DNA of 64,000 bases from Enterobacteriaceae bacterium 89 (GCA_014156375.1 RQJH01000003.1:1426001-1490000), one strand, 5' to 3'. Shown: positions 26,913-38,113, numbered from the stretch's first letter. The notes: generated from the letters alone by a model not told the origin. Program-made: numbers and translations.

Positions 26913-29900
26913 TTACGGCATAACGATCAGCGGCCCACTGGCGGCACCGGTAGCACGCCACTGCGGAACGTACATCGATTCCACCTGCGGAACCGGGATG
27001 TCATAGGTGCCCGGAGTCACCGCGCGGGCCAGATACACCAGCGTGACCGGCTGACCCTGATTCACTGCAACTGCCGCCACAAAACGGTCATCGCGGAATT
27101 CGATATGCTGGATATCCGCCTGCTGCATCTGGTTGAGCAGATTCTGCACTTCTGAACCATTGTCCTGCAGACTGGCGCTGCTGTTGGCCAGGTTCTGGTT
27201 TTCCAGCTCCAGCCCGGCTGGCAGCAGGTCGACCACCAGCGCATCCGGCACGTTCTGGCTGGCTTTGATCTGCAAATGCACCAGCACCAGATCGCCACTG
27301 CGCAGCGATGACAGCGATTTCAGCTGACCGTCGGCGCCGAGGAACTGGCGCTCAATCTGCAACACGTTGCTGGAAGGCTGAGGCGCATATTCCGGATAAC
27401 CGCTGCTGTCCAGACGCAGCCACAGCGGCTGAGTCCCGGTGTTTTTCACGTTCAGCGAAGTCAGCTGGTCGGCATCCAGATTGCGCGATACGGATTTGTC
27501 ACCGCTCAGCGGCTCGGCCTGCAGCGAGGTCTGCGCCTGCCAGTTGCCCGGCAGATCCTGCAAACCTTTCGCCGCGAGGAACAGCGCGTTCATCTCCTGG
27601 GTGGAGAGCCAGCGCTCGCCGAAAGCCTGTTGCGACAGCGTATTGAGCAGCGTGTTTTGTGCATCCGGCAGCAGCTTGTTCTCTTCCAGCAGGCTCAGCA
27701 TCATCGCGTTATCACGCAGCTGGCTACCATAGTCTGCCATCCAGCGGTTTTGATCCTGACGCGGGGTGTTCAGGCCCTGCTGAATGGCATTGTCACCGCG
27801 CGGCGCATCCCCCATGGCCTTCAACGCCAGCCCCAACTGTACCAGAGGCAGACCCGCTTTCGCCTGAGCGTTGCGCTCCCAGATTTCACGCAGCGCACCC
27901 AGCGGTGCTTTCTGCTGACGCGCCAACACCAGCGCGGCGTAAGACTGCACCGCAAAGCGGCTGGCCTGAGAGTCATCGGTGTAGCGGATAGTCATCAGCC
28001 CCGGCTCCTGCAGATAACGCAGCAGGCGGTTGTTGCCTTTGGTGATCGCATCAGCAGGCACGCTGTAGCCCTGCTCGCTGGCGCGGGTGAGGAAATCCAT
28101 CACGTAGGCGGTCAGCCAGTATTCTTCTGCCCCTTCTTTATCCCACAGCGCAAAGCCGCCGTCGTCACGCTGCATCTGCAGCAGACGGGAGATACCCAAA
28201 TCCACCGCCGCACGGCGTTTGTCATCCGTATCGCCGACAATACCCAGCGCTTTCAGCTGCTGCGCATTAGTGTAAAGCTGCGGGAAAAGGCCACTGGTTG
28301 TCTGTTCAAGACAGCCATACGGATAGGCTTTCAGCTCGCGAATATAGCGACCCAGGTTCAACGGCGGTTTGCCGCTGAACAGCAATTGTCCCTGCAGCGT
28401 AGCCGGAGAGAAACCTGCAACGTGAGAAGCCGGAGCGGTCCAGCTTTCACCCGGCTGCAGCGCAATACCGCTGTTAACGGTTTGCGCCGGGAAGGCAGGA
28501 CGCACGCCAATCTTCCACTCCTTCTGCAGCGGTGTGAACGTTTCGCCTGGCAGGGTTAATCCTGTCACCGTGGCCTGCACCGCGCCGTCGCCAAATCCTT
28601 CCTGCGCGCTGACCGGAATGAACAGCGTCATGCGCGCACCCGGCTCAAGCTTGACGGGCTGCGGCTGTGAACCCTGCAGCTCCAGCAGGCCGCTGGCGGT
28701 CAGTTGGACATTCAGCGTCTGCGGCTGGTCGGTGAGGTTGGTCAGATCCAACGTCAGACGGCTGTTGTCGCCACCGGCCATAAAGCGTGGAGTGTTGAGC
28801 TCAGCGATCACCGGCGCGGCAACCACCACTTTACTGTCGCTGCTGCCAAAATCATCAGCGGTCCATGCCTGCGCCATCACGCGCAGTTCGCCGTTAAAAT
28901 CGCCAATTGGCAGAGTGACTGTTCCTTCGCCGTTATCGTCGAGCTGAACGGGCTGGGCCTGCTCGGCAATAATCGTGACGTGATTGACTGGCGGTTTGCC
29001 GCCGCGCTTCATCTCGTCGCCGTCACCACCGAAGCGCAGGCTGGCGAGACGCCCCTGACCTTCAATCACCTGGCCGTAAATATCATAGATATCCGCGCCG
29101 TAGCGTTTTTGTCCAAAGAACGCATCCCACGGGCTTGGGGTTTCGTAGTCAGTAATGTTAAGCACGCCGCTGTCCACGGCGGACACCAGCACGTTGACCT
29201 GTTTCGGCACGGCGCCATCTTTGGCGCTGGCTTTAATTTTCACGGTCAGCGGCTGATTCGGACGCATTTTCTGCGGCGTATCCAACGCAATGTTCAGGCG
29301 GCGATTTTCATCACCCAGCGGTAAATGCAGCAGACCCACCGCGCGTTTCGGTGTGGCTGATTTGGATTTGTCGCCCGGGCGGATCACCAGGGTGCTGAGG
29401 TAGAGATCGTGACGATTCCACTTCTGATCAACCGGGATCGACAGGTCCATGCCTTCGGCCGGTACGTCGATTTCCTGCCACCACAGCGGACCTTCGCTGG
29501 ATTCCACCATCGCGTAGCCTTTACCTGCCGCCGGAGCGGAGATATGCAGCTTGATGGTATCGCCCGGCTTATAGGACGGTTTGTCGAGCTTCATGGTTAC
29601 GCGGTCCGGACGTGCCGCACCAGTGCCGTCGCTGTTATCCTGCCAGCTGTAGCCCGCCCAGAAGCGCACGCTGCTGACGGTTTCATCCGGCGCTTTCACT
29701 TCCAGACGATAAGAGCCCCACTCCACCGGGAAGCTGACTTTACCGACTTCACCGGCTTTCAGATCCAGCGCCTGTTCGCCTTCCACCAGATCTTTCTGGT
29801 TGTACTGCGACTGCCAGCCTTCGCTGTCGGACCAGTTCCACGAGTAGTCACGACGTTCGCGGATCAGGCGAACCTGCAGCCCGCTGACCGCTTTTTTCTC

Positions 29901-31868
29901 ACCTTCAGCGTTGGCATAGACGATGTCGAATCCTGCGTTGCTGTTTTCATCGACCATCGGCTGATTGGTTGTGGTATCGGTGCGGTAGTCATACACCGCT
30001 TTGCTGGCGAACTCCGGGCGGATCCCCGGTAATTCTTCCGCAGGCCAGATAGCCTGCTCGGCACGACGTGTCACCGGGCGACCGCCGGATTCCAGCAGGC
30101 TGGCCTGTAAGATCACCTGCAGCGGTGAGTGAGTTTCCTGCCACTGGCTTTGGGTTGAGACTTCACCGCGGCCTTTGTCGTCGAGCGTCATCTGCACTTC
30201 ATCCAGTGTGCGGGAAAGGTTATCTTCCGCAATATCGCCAAACTCATAGCCCGGCAGCGCGGCCACCGCTTCACGCAGCGGACGCAGGAACAGTTTGCCC
30301 TGCAGCGCATTGCCGTTGGCCGGCGCGCCGTACAGGTAATAGCCCGTCACGCCAAATTTCACATCATCGGACGGAGCAATCGGCATTTTCTCCGGTGACA
30401 GATTCAGGGCCATGCGCTCCGGCATAAAATCTTCAACGTGGAAATCCCACTCACGCTTCTGGTTATCGCCCGCGCTGGCGCGAATATGCCACATCCCCGT
30501 CGCCGCGCTGGCGTCCAGCGCCCAGTTGAACTGATACAGGCCGTTGACGGCTTTGCTCATCACGGTGCGCACCACCTGACCGTCCGGCTGCACCACTTCC
30601 AGTTTCACCGGCTGATCCGGCAGCGGTTTACCGTCGCTGTCGCGCAGCAGGCCGTTGACGATCACCGTTTCACCCGGGCGATAAAGATCGCGCGGGCCAA
30701 ACATAAAGAACTGTTTGCTGTAGCCAGGCGCACCTGCAATATCAAATTCCGCCAGATCCAGCGCCGGAAGTTTCAGATCCAACAGCGTGGTCTGCCCGTC
30801 TTTGCGCGCCAGCAGCAGCGCGGCTTCTTTATCTGTGTTCAGGGTCACATGGCCCTGCGCATCGCTGTTGGCCTGCGCCAGCGTCTGGCCTTTGTCGTTC
30901 AGCAGCTGCACGTCGATACCGGACTGCGCCGCGCCGTTTTCCAGACTCTGGGTAAACACGTCGAGGCGATTATGATAGCGGTGCGCTGACACGCCGATAT
31001 CGCTCAGCGTGAACAGCGTGGCGGCATTGCTGTAGTTGTAATGCCCGGCCTGATTCATCACCGCCACGTACACGCCCGCCTGCTGTAGCGGTTTAATGTC
31101 GCTCAGTGGCAGCAGCAGTTTTTCGCGGGTATTGCGTTCAGGATTGAGATCGAAACGCCCGGTATAAACCAGATCGGCCATTTTCAGCAGCTCGTCAGAT
31201 TCCCAGTTGCTGATGGCGCTACGGTATTCCCACTGGCTGACGAAAGAGGCCAGCGATTCAGGCTTAATGCGGAAAAAGTTGACGTCGACGTTATTGACGT
31301 TCAGCGCCATCACCGGCAGTCCGGCCACCACTTTCCCCGGCAGCAGCGATCCACGGCTGGCGAAGCCAACGCTTGGGGCGATATCGCGGGTATCAATGGT
31401 TTTCTCGACCGTCTTATCAAATGTGGCTTTGTTCACCGCCACCAGATCCGGATCGATAGTCAGCACCAGATTGCGCTTCGGCTCAAGGTGGCGCATACGG
31501 AGTTCTTTGAGGTTTGGCGCCAGCTCCCAGGCCCCGTCAACCTTGCCGCTTTTCTTGTCGACAAGGTGAACGCGGCTGGAGAAATCCTGGGCAGGGTTGA
31601 GCGGAATGGAAAAAGTCAGCACCAGCGTGGCTGCGCCATCGAGCTGCACTTCTGAAGCGTCGATAAGCGTAAGCGGTTTGTCTTTAGTTTGTGCCGCCAG
31701 TTTATCCAGCGTGGCCGCATCGGGCGCTGCCGACGTCGGTTTGGGCTGTGCGGCGGCGGAGGGCGCTGCGGGCTTCACAGCCTGCGGTTTATCGTTATTG
31801 TCACAGCCGCCCAGCGAAAATGCGGTAAGCAGCGCCAGTGACAGCGCAGCTAGTCGATACGGTTTCAT
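26913..31868 (-). CDS. yfhM: Bacterial alpha-2-macroglobulin YfhM
   Basis: Giant periplasmic lipoprotein thought to trap proteases that reach the periplasm. 1651 residues, against 1653 in E. coli. Signal peptide and lipobox LGGC (Cys at about 22). A chain of macroglobulin domains follows, then the thioester motif CLEQ in YPYGCLEQTTSG near residue 1185, and alpha-6/6 toroid-like helices after it. Works next to the peptidoglycan repair enzyme PBP1C encoded just downstream. Confidence 0.97.
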   Translation of the reverse strand: MKPYRLAALSLALLTAFSLGGCDNNDKPQAVKPAAPSAAAQPKPTSAAPDAATLDKLAAQTKDKPLTLIDASEVQLDGAATLVLTFSIPLNPAQDFSSRVHLVDKKSGKVDGAWELAPNLKELRMRHLEPKRNLVLTIDPDLVAVNKATFDKTVEKTIDTRDIAPSVGFASRGSLLPGKVVAGLPVMALNVNNVDVNFFRIKPESLASFVSQWEYRSAISNWESDELLKMADLVYTGRFDLNPERNTREKLLLPLSDIKPLQQAGVYVAVMNQAGHYNYSNAATLFTLSDIGVSAHRYHNRLDVFTQSLENGAAQSGIDVQLLNDKGQTLAQANSDAQGHVTLNTDKEAALLLARKDGQTTLLDLKLPALDLAEFDIAGAPGYSKQFFMFGPRDLYRPGETVIVNGLLRDSDGKPLPDQPVKLEVVQPDGQVVRTVMSKAVNGLYQFNWALDASAATGMWHIRASAGDNQKREWDFHVEDFMPERMALNLSPEKMPIAPSDDVKFGVTGYYLYGAPANGNALQGKLFLRPLREAVAALPGYEFGDIAEDNLSRTLDEVQMTLDDKGRGEVSTQSQWQETHSPLQVILQASLLESGGRPVTRRAEQAIWPAEELPGIRPEFASKAVYDYRTDTTTNQPMVDENSNAGFDIVYANAEGEKKAVSGLQVRLIRERRDYSWNWSDSEGWQSQYNQKDLVEGEQALDLKAGEVGKVSFPVEWGSYRLEVKAPDETVSSVRFWAGYSWQDNSDGTGAARPDRVTMKLDKPSYKPGDTIKLHISAPAAGKGYAMVESSEGPLWWQEIDVPAEGMDLSIPVDQKWNRHDLYLSTLVIRPGDKSKSATPKRAVGLLHLPLGDENRRLNIALDTPQKMRPNQPLTVKIKASAKDGAVPKQVNVLVSAVDSGVLNITDYETPSPWDAFFGQKRYGADIYDIYGQVIEGQGRLASLRFGGDGDEMKRGGKPPVNHVTIIAEQAQPVQLDDNGEGTVTLPIGDFNGELRVMAQAWTADDFGSSDSKVVVAAPVIAELNTPRFMAGGDNSRLTLDLTNLTDQPQTLNVQLTASGLLELQGSQPQPVKLEPGARMTLFIPVSAQEGFGDGAVQATVTGLTLPGETFTPLQKEWKIGVRPAFPAQTVNSGIALQPGESWTAPASHVAGFSPATLQGQLLFSGKPPLNLGRYIRELKAYPYGCLEQTTSGLFPQLYTNAQQLKALGIVGDTDDKRRAAVDLGISRLLQMQRDDGGFALWDKEGAEEYWLTAYVMDFLTRASEQGYSVPADAITKGNNRLLRYLQEPGLMTIRYTDDSQASRFAVQSYAALVLARQQKAPLGALREIWERNAQAKAGLPLVQLGLALKAMGDAPRGDNAIQQGLNTPRQDQNRWMADYGSQLRDNAMMLSLLEENKLLPDAQNTLLNTLSQQAFGERWLSTQEMNALFLAAKGLQDLPGNWQAQTSLQAEPLSGDKSVSRNLDADQLTSLNVKNTGTQPLWLRLDSSGYPEYAPQPSSNVLQIERQFLGADGQLKSLSSLRSGDLVLVHLQIKASQNVPDALVVDLLPAGLELENQNLANSSASLQDNGSEVQNLLNQMQQADIQHIEFRDDRFVAAVAVNQGQPVTLVYLARAVTPGTYDIPVPQVESMYVPQWRATGAASGPLIVMP

Positions 31869-32044
31869 CCATTAACCCCTGGCCAGAAGCCTCAAATTTT
31901 CGTCAACACAGTATTATGCTTATTCCTGCGTTTTACCAACAGCATATAAATTCTGATAGTTGCCCCATTTCTGAAATAAGCTGGCTTGTCGCCCGGAGCA
32001 AAACGGCCCACAATCGGGATATCAATGGGAAAATGGAGAGCACC

Positions 32045-32890
32045 ATGACCACTTCATATTTTGTCGCCGCAGACTGGCTGGCGGAGCATATCGACGATCC
32101 ACAGATTCAGATTATTGACGCACGGATGGCGCCTCCGGGGCAGGAGCACCGCGATTTGGCGGCGGAATATCGCTCCGGTCATCTGCCCGGCGCGGTCTTT
32201 TTCGATATCGAAGCACTGTCCGATCATACAAGTCCGCTTCCGCACATGATGCCGCGCCCGGAAGCTTTCGCCGTGGCGATGCGCGAATTAGGCGTTAGCA
32301 GCGACAAACATCTGGTGGTCTATGACGAAGGCAATCTGTTCTCTGCCCCGCGCGCCTGGTGGATGTTAAAAACGTTCGGCGTTGAGAACGTTTCGATTCT
32401 GGCCGGTGGGCTCGCGGGATGGCAGCGCGATGAGCTTATGCTGGAAACCGGTGACGTGAAGCGACCAGAAGCTGATTTCGAAGCCAAATTTGCTCCGGAG
32501 AAAATTAAACGACTGACCGACGTGCTCGTCGCCAGTCACGAAGGCCATATTCAGCTGGTCGATGCTCGTCCGGCTCCACGCTTTAACGCACAGGCCGATG
32601 AGCCGCGTCCGGGGCTGAAACGTGGGCATATTCCGGGTGCGAAAAACGTGCCGTGGGGTGATTTGGTGATTAACGGTGAGCTGAAAACAACGGACGAGCT
32701 GGAAGAGATTTTCGAGCGCCAGGGCGTAAATATCAACGAGCCGATTATCGCCAGCTGCGGTTCAGGCGTGACGGCTGCGGTAGTGATGCTGGCGCTAGCC
32801 ACGCTCGATGCACCAGATGTGACGCTGTATGACGGTTCGTGGAGCGAATGGGGTGCGCGGGATGATTTGCCGGTAGAACCCGCGAAGTAA
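32045..32890 (+). CDS. sseA: 3-mercaptopyruvate sulfurtransferase
   Basis: Transfers sulfur from mercaptopyruvate to thiol acceptors in the cytoplasm. 281 residues from the ATG at 32045, as in E. coli; the frame stays open upstream into the yfhM promoter region, but GGAGAG lies 6 bases before this ATG. Two rhodanese domains; the active Cys loop CGSGVTA is in the second (near residue 238). Divergent from yfhM. Confidence 0.96.
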   Translation: MTTSYFVAADWLAEHIDDPQIQIIDARMAPPGQEHRDLAAEYRSGHLPGAVFFDIEALSDHTSPLPHMMPRPEAFAVAMRELGVSSDKHLVVYDEGNLFSAPRAWWMLKTFGVENVSILAGGLAGWQRDELMLETGDVKRPEADFEAKFAPEKIKRLTDVLVASHEGHIQLVDARPAPRFNAQADEPRPGLKRGHIPGAKNVPWGDLVINGELKTTDELEEIFERQGVNINEPIIASCGSGVTAAVVMLALATLDAPDVTLYDGSWSEWGARDDLPVEPAK

Positions 32891-32894
32891 ACAG

Positions 32895-32919
32895 AAAACG
32901 GCCCTTGAAGGGCCGTTTT
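32895..32919 (+). terminator. sseA terminator
   Basis: AAAACGGCCC / GGGCCGTTTT with a TTGAA loop, immediately after the sseA stop and ahead of a CTC-type repeat. Confidence 0.85.
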
Positions 32920-32929
32920 GGTGTTTGCT

Positions 32930-32963
32930 CCCTCGCCCTTTGGGAGAGGGTCGGGGAGAGGGG
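32930..32963. repeat. CCCTCTCCC-type palindromic repeat, copy 1
   Basis: CCCTCGCCC-TTT-GGGAGAGGG hairpin followed by a purine tail TCGGGGAGAGGG. One of several related copies in this window, here between the convergent sseA and sseB. Confidence 0.7.
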
Positions 32964-32980
32964 AACAGGTCACCCGAAAA

Positions 32981-33757
32981 TCAGATAATCCGGTTCTGCT
33001 TAAAATCGCGCAGGAAGCTGCCCCAGCGTTTCTCATAGAACGGCGTGATGTGCGCCAGCATAAAGTGGCTGATGCCCTTCTCACCTTCCACCACCTGACA
33101 AATATCAATCGGCTCATCGCCCACCAGCGTATCGGTCGCCACGCTGCCAGTCATCTGAATGATGCTTTCGATATCGCCTTCGGCTTCAATGCCGATCAGC
33201 AGGTTTGCCGGTTCGTCCGCGTGTTCTTTGATAGAGCACAGGAACGCACGCTTGACGGTTTTCAGGGTTTTGAACAGCGTGGTCAAAGAGTCGATCATCT
33301 GTGCTGGCGGCTCTGCCACTTCTGACAGCAGCAGCGCGCTACCGCCTTCCAGCACCGTCTGGGTGCTCAGCGGGTTGCCCTCTTCACCGATCAGATGACT
33401 GATTTCACGCGGAGTGAATTCTTTACCGGTTGGCAGTTTGGCGTTCAGGAACAGCGTCTCGCCGAGCGTCATTTCAAACAGCGTGCGCACGGGCATCGCC
33501 ACAAAGGCCTGCTCCTCATCGACCGCCTGTTGCAGCGCTTCGAGCGAGGAGAAGAACGGGATCACGGATGCGCCGTCGTCTTTTTCCCAGTGCTGGAGAT
33601 CCAGTGCGCTGTCTTCGACAACCTGCTCACCTTCCGCCGCCGTGCCTGGTACCCAGACCGTAGCTTCAAGCAGTGCGCGGAAGAAAGCCGGACGATGCGC
33701 GGGCTCGGTTGCCGCTTGTTCCAACAGGGTTTCTAGTTCGTTTTTGGTTTCTGACAT
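32981..33757 (-). CDS. sseB: SseB, enhanced serine sensitivity protein
   Basis: 258 residues from the ATG at 33755-33757 (MSETKNELETLLEQ), the same length as E. coli SseB. The open frame extends 23 codons further into a CTC-type repeat, which would be read as the odd FFSLSLEGEGRGEGE leader; this is not taken as coding. The protein has two related SseB domains. Its name comes from a serine-sensitivity phenotype; the biochemical role is not established. Last gene downstream of the isc operon and pepB. Confidence 0.93.
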   Translation of the reverse strand: MSETKNELETLLEQAATEPAHRPAFFRALLEATVWVPGTAAEGEQVVEDSALDLQHWEKDDGASVIPFFSSLEALQQAVDEEQAFVAMPVRTLFEMTLGETLFLNAKLPTGKEFTPREISHLIGEEGNPLSTQTVLEGGSALLLSEVAEPPAQMIDSLTTLFKTLKTVKRAFLCSIKEHADEPANLLIGIEAEGDIESIIQMTGSVATDTLVGDEPIDICQVVEGEKGISHFMLAHITPFYEKRWGSFLRDFKQNRII

Positions 33758-33780
33758 ACACATTCCAGATTGATACATTT

Positions 33781-33819
33781 CCCCCTCTCCCCGGCCCTCT
33801 CCCTCAAGGGAGAGGGAGA
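33781..33819. repeat. CCCTCTCCC-type palindromic repeat, copy 2
   Basis: CCCCCTCTCCCCGG followed by CCCTCTCCC-TCAA-GGGAGAGGG, between pepB and sseB. Confidence 0.7.
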
Positions 33820-33848
33820 AAAACAAACCAGAGCGAAGGGGATAAAAA

Positions 33849-35123
33849 TTACCCAGCGGTCAACAGATTAGCGATAGTGCGCACGCCCAGACCGGTTGCG
33901 CCTGCCGCCCACTGCTCGACGGCAGATTTACGGTAGGTGGCGGAGCAGTCGATGTGCAGCCAGCCTTCGTGATAGTTTTCCACGAAGTGAGACAGGAAAC
34001 CTGCCGCGGTGCTGGCACCCGCCGGGAACGCGGCACTGGCGGTGTTGTTCAGCTCGGCAAAGTTTGACGGCAGCTGGCTGCGGTGGAATTCCGCCAGCGG
34101 CAGACGCCAGAACGGTTCGTTTTCCGCTGCGGCGCTCGCCATCAGGCGCGCGGCCAGTTTGTCGTCAAAGCTGAACAGCGCGTGATAGTCGTTGCCCAGC
34201 GCGGTTTTCGCCGCACCGGTCAGGGTTGCCGCGTCGATGATCAGCTCCGGTTTCTGCGCGCAGGCGTCGATCAGGCCATCGGCCAGCACCAGACGGCCTT
34301 CGGCATCGGTGTTCATCACTTCGACGTTTTTGCCGTTGCGATAGCGGATGATATCGCCAAGCTTGAAGGCATTGCCGCTGACCATGTTATCCGCACAGCA
34401 CAGGATCAGCTTCACGCGTTTGTTCAGACCGCGGGTGATAGCGAAAGCCAGCGCGCCGGTTACCAGCGCCGCGCCGCCCATGTCGGACTTCATAGAGTCC
34501 ATGAACGCGCTTTGCTTGATGCTGTAGCCGCCGGAATCGAAGGTAATGCCTTTACCAACCAGAACCGCATACACCGGGGCGTTTTCATCACCGGTTGGGT
34601 TGTAATCCAGCGCCAGCAGCACCGGAGGACGCTCGGATCCACGGCCTACGGTATGCAGACCCATGTAGTTCTGTTCGCGCAGATCTTCGCCTTTGGTGAT
34701 GCGATAGTGCACGTTGTCACACGCCACTTTGCATAGAAGATCCACCGCGCGCGCCGCCAACTGCTCCGGGCCCAGCTCTTCGGCCGGTGCGTTGATGGTG
34801 TCACGCACCCAGTCGATGATGTTCAGGCGGTTTTTCAGTTCGTCGTCCTGCTCAGCCCAGTCAATGTGACGGGAACCTTTCGGCCCTTTGTAACCCGCCC
34901 AGAAAGCCCAGCTGCGGTCGGTATTCCAGCCTTCACCTGCCAGCGCGACATGCTTAATGCCCATGCCGTCGATTTTACGGGCGGCGCGCTGGATCAGGCC
35001 CAGATCGTCTTTGCCATTCAGGTGCAGGGTAATGCCGTCGTTGTTAACGCTGTAGCTGGCTTTTTCGCCCCAGCGCGCATCGGCAGGCTGAGTAGAGAGC
35101 GTAATCTTCATCGCTTCGGTCAT
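33849..35123 (-). CDS. pepB: Peptidase B (M17 leucyl aminopeptidase family)
   Basis: Two-metal broad-specificity aminopeptidase. 424 residues. The M17 signature NTDAEGRL and the metal/catalytic-site [11 protein letters not shown] are present; the C-terminal catalytic domain is intact. Follows iscX in the isc operon. Confidence 0.97.
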   Translation of the reverse strand: MTEAMKITLSTQPADARWGEKASYSVNNDGITLHLNGKDDLGLIQRAARKIDGMGIKHVALAGEGWNTDRSWAFWAGYKGPKGSRHIDWAEQDDELKNRLNIIDWVRDTINAPAEELGPEQLAARAVDLLCKVACDNVHYRITKGEDLREQNYMGLHTVGRGSERPPVLLALDYNPTGDENAPVYAVLVGKGITFDSGGYSIKQSAFMDSMKSDMGGAALVTGALAFAITRGLNKRVKLILCCADNMVSGNAFKLGDIIRYRNGKNVEVMNTDAEGRLVLADGLIDACAQKPELIIDAATLTGAAKTALGNDYHALFSFDDKLAARLMASAAAENEPFWRLPLAEFHRSQLPSNFAELNNTASAAFPAGASTAAGFLSHFVENYHEGWLHIDCSATYRKSAVEQWAAGATGLGVRTIANLLTAG

Positions 35124-35171
35124 GTTCTTATCCTTATTAGCAAACGGGCCGCCAGAAGGCAGCCCGTGAAA

Positions 35172-35372
35172 TTATTCTGCTTCATCTAACCAGACTAACA
35201 GAATCGCTTCCAGAATTTTTTCATTGGATGCGCTGGGATCGTCATCGAACTCTTCGAGGTCGCAAATCCACTGGTGCATATCGGTAAAACGCACCGTTTT
35301 CGGATCCAGATCCGGGAACGCATCGTACAGCGCTTCGCCGATTTCGCGGCTGTCGGTCCACTTCAGGCTCAT
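35172..35372 (-). CDS. iscX: IscX, Fe-S cluster assembly modulator
   Basis: A 66-residue acidic protein ([36 protein letters not shown]) that binds iron and the desulfurase IscS and tunes cluster assembly. Its stop and start lie within a few bases of fdx and pepB, showing tight operon packing. Confidence 0.97.
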   Translation of the reverse strand: MSLKWTDSREIGEALYDAFPDLDPKTVRFTDMHQWICDLEEFDDDPSASNEKILEAILLVWLDEAE

Positions 35373-35373
35373 A

Positions 35374-35709
35374 TTAATGCTCGCGTGCGTGGTTGATGGT
35401 GTAACGCGGCATCTCGACGACCAGATCTTCGTCCGCCACGCGCGCCTGACAGCTCAGACGGCTTTCCGGCTCCAGACCCCAGGCTTTGTCGAGCATGTCG
35501 TCTTCGTCTTCGGTGCTTTCCGCGAGCGAATCAAACCCTTCACGCACCACGCAGTGGCAGGTGGTACAGGCGCAGGATTTCTCACAGGCGTGCTCAATCT
35601 CAATGCCGTTACGCAGGGCAACGTCAAGAATGGTTTCACCGCTTTCAGCTTCCAAAACTGCGCCATCCGGACAAAGGTCCTGATGAGGCAAAAAAACAAT
35701 CTTTGGCAT
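35374..35709 (-). CDS. fdx: [2Fe-2S] ferredoxin
   Basis: A 111-residue adrenodoxin-type ferredoxin supplying electrons for IscU-based cluster assembly. Cluster ligands in [13 protein letters not shown] (Cys-x5-Cys-x2-Cys) plus a distal Cys in RLSCQARV. One base before iscX and one base after hscA. Confidence 0.98.
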   Translation of the reverse strand: MPKIVFLPHQDLCPDGAVLEAESGETILDVALRNGIEIEHACEKSCACTTCHCVVREGFDSLAESTEDEDDMLDKAWGLEPESRLSCQARVADEDLVVEMPRYTINHAREH

Positions 35710-35710
35710 A

Positions 35711-37561
35711 TTAAACCTCGTCCACGGACTGGCCTTTCAGCGCCTGACGAACCGACTGGTCCATACGGCGTGCGGCAAATTCCTGGGTTTGTGTGTCGAT
35801 ATTTTTAATGGCTTCTTTAATGGCTTCGGCATCACTGCCGGCGGCAGCGGTTTGCAGGGCAACCACGCCGTCGTCAATTAATTTACGCTCTTCATCGCTC
35901 AGCAGCGCAGCATCTGCTGCCAGCGCGCTGTTCAGGCTTTCCATCACGCGGGCGGCTTCCACTTTCTGTTCAGCCAGCATTCGCGCGTGCACGTCCTGAT
36001 CGGCGAAACTCATCGAGTCCTGAATCATCGAAGCGATTTCGTTATCCGTCAGACCGTAGGACGGCTTCACCTGAATAGAGGATTCGACCCCGGTGGATTT
36101 CTCCATCGCGGTCACGCTCAGCAGGCCGTCGGCATCCACCTGGAAGGTGACGCGGATATGCGCCCCGCCAGCTGGCAGCGCCGGGATACCGCGCAGCGCG
36201 AAACGCGCCAGAGAGCGGCAGTCCTGCACCAGCTCGCGTTCGCCCTGCATCACGTGGATGGACATCGCGGTCTGGCCGTCTTTAAAGGTGGTGAACTCCT
36301 GCGCGCGCGCCACCGGAATGGTGGTGTTACGCGGGATAACCTTCTCTACCAGCCCGCCCATGGTTTCCAGGCCGAGCGACAGTGGGATCACGTCCAGCAG
36401 CAGCATTTCACTGTCCGGTTTGTTGCCCACCAGGATATCGGCCTGAACGGCAGCGCCGATGGCAACGACTTTATCCGGGTCAATTGAGGTCAGCGGCGTG
36501 CGGCCGAAGAATTCGCCCACGCGTTCACGCACCAGCGGCACGCGGGTTGAACCACCGACCATCACCACGTCTTTCACTTCATCGGCTTCCACGCCCGCAT
36601 CTTTCAGCGCGCGACGGCAGGCCAGCAGCGTGCGTTTCACCAGTGCGGAAATCAGTTCGTTGAACTGGTCACGGGTGATTTCACCTTTCCAGCCAGCCAC
36701 GTCAACGCTGACGCTTTCCGCATCGCTCAGGGCAATTTTGGCGGCAATGGCGGCATCCAGCAGCTCACGCTGCAGGCGGTTATCGGAGCGATCGGCAATG
36801 CCTGCCAGTCCACGAATGAATTCAGCCAGCAGGTGGTCGAAGTCGTCACCGCCGAGCGCAGAATCACCGCCGGTGGCCAGCACTTCGAACACGCCACGGC
36901 TGAGGCGCAGAATAGAAATATCGAAAGTCCCGCCGCCAAGATCGTAGACGGCAATCACGCCTTCCTGCCCGGAATCCAGACCGTAGGCAATGGCCGCTGC
37001 GGTCGGTTCGTTCAGCAAACGCAGTACGTGCAGGCCAGCCAGACGCGCGGCGTCTTTAGTGCCCTGACGCTGTGCATCGTCGAAATAAGCAGGAACGGTG
37101 ATCACCACGCCGTCGAGCTCACCTTCCAGCGCTTCGGTGGCGCGGGCAGCAAGCGCTTTGAGAATATCGGCAGAGATACGGATTGGGTTCAGCAGCCCGG
37201 CATTCGTTGCCAGCATCGGCAGGCCGTTTTCACTGGCCTGGAACTGATAAGGAAGATGCGGGTAGCGCCCCTGCACGTCGGCAAGCGAACGGCCCATCAG
37301 ACGTTTGACGGAGCTGATGGTGTTGACCGGATCGAGGGCAGCATTGGCGCAGGCATCGTAGCCCACTTCATGCCCCTGCGCCTGGTAATGCACCACGGAC
37401 GGCAGCAGGTGACGCCCCTGATGATCGCTGAGGGTTTCAGCCTGGCCGCTACGCACGGTAGCCACCAGGGAATTGGTGGTGCCTAAATCGATGCCCGCCG
37501 CCAGACGTCGCTGGTGCGGCGCAGCACTCATTCCAGGCTCACTAATTTGTAATAAGGCCAT
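35711..37561 (-). CDS. hscA: Fe-S cluster chaperone HscA (Hsc66)
   Basis: DnaK-type ATPase that pulls clusters from IscU by binding its LPPVK motif. 616 residues, as in E. coli. ATP-binding motifs [25 protein letters not shown] and GGSTRVPLV, then a substrate-binding domain with a helical lid. Works with HscB encoded just upstream. Confidence 0.98.
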   Translation of the reverse strand: MALLQISEPGMSAAPHQRRLAAGIDLGTTNSLVATVRSGQAETLSDHQGRHLLPSVVHYQAQGHEVGYDACANAALDPVNTISSVKRLMGRSLADVQGRYPHLPYQFQASENGLPMLATNAGLLNPIRISADILKALAARATEALEGELDGVVITVPAYFDDAQRQGTKDAARLAGLHVLRLLNEPTAAAIAYGLDSGQEGVIAVYDLGGGTFDISILRLSRGVFEVLATGGDSALGGDDFDHLLAEFIRGLAGIADRSDNRLQRELLDAAIAAKIALSDAESVSVDVAGWKGEITRDQFNELISALVKRTLLACRRALKDAGVEADEVKDVVMVGGSTRVPLVRERVGEFFGRTPLTSIDPDKVVAIGAAVQADILVGNKPDSEMLLLDVIPLSLGLETMGGLVEKVIPRNTTIPVARAQEFTTFKDGQTAMSIHVMQGERELVQDCRSLARFALRGIPALPAGGAHIRVTFQVDADGLLSVTAMEKSTGVESSIQVKPSYGLTDNEIASMIQDSMSFADQDVHARMLAEQKVEAARVMESLNSALAADAALLSDEERKLIDDGVVALQTAAAGSDAEAIKEAIKNIDTQTQEFAARRMDQSVRQALKGQSVDEV

Positions 37562-37576
37562 GTTAAGCTTCCAGAA

Positions 37577-38092
37577 TCAAAAATCGAGCAGCTTTTCTTC
37601 GAGTTGTTCTGCTGAGCTGCGCAGTTTATCGAGAAAACGCAGTTTACGCACGGTATCCGCCGCCGCTTCCCACGTTTCATTGTCGAGTTCCGCTACCATC
37701 TGCTGATGACGGGTATCGAACATGCCTTTCACACGCTTCATGAAAGCATCGAGTCTGTCGCTGTCTTTCGCGCGGTCGATCTCGTCAAGCTCTTCACGCA
37801 GCTCGAGTTGTTCCATCAGGAAAGCGGTATCGCGTACCGTGTGCTGTTCGCTCGCCAGATCAAAACCGTGCAGGGAAAGCAGGTATTCCGCGCGGGTTAA
37901 CGGGTTGCGCAGCGTCTGCCAGGCCTGATTAATGGTGGCGGACTGCTGAACCGCAGCAAGCTGATCGGCGGAGGAGTGACTGGCAAATTTATCCGGATGG
38001 AACTGGCGCTGTAAGTCCTGAAAGCGCGTGGCGAGCTGCTGGCTATCAAGGTGATACGAAGCAGGCAGGCCGAAGAGCGTGAAGTAGTCCAT
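37577..38092 (-). CDS. hscB: Co-chaperone HscB (Hsc20)
   Basis: J-domain protein that delivers IscU to HscA. 171 residues from the ATG at 38090-38092 ([13 protein letters not shown]), matching E. coli; nine upstream codons are open but not conserved. HPD tripeptide in QFHPDKFA, then a three-helix IscU-binding domain. Confidence 0.96.
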   Translation of the reverse strand: MDYFTLFGLPASYHLDSQQLATRFQDLQRQFHPDKFASHSSADQLAAVQQSATINQAWQTLRNPLTRAEYLLSLHGFDLASEQHTVRDTAFLMEQLELREELDEIDRAKDSDRLDAFMKRVKGMFDTRHQQMVAELDNETWEAAADTVRKLRFLDKLRSSAEQLEEKLLDF

Positions 38093-38113
38093 AGCTGTCT
38101 CTGAAAAAGCAAA

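Noticed and set aside
31838-32044. Upstream extension of sseA
   Set aside because: The open frame crosses the yfhM start and the divergent promoter; the conserved start with ribosome-binding site is at 32045.
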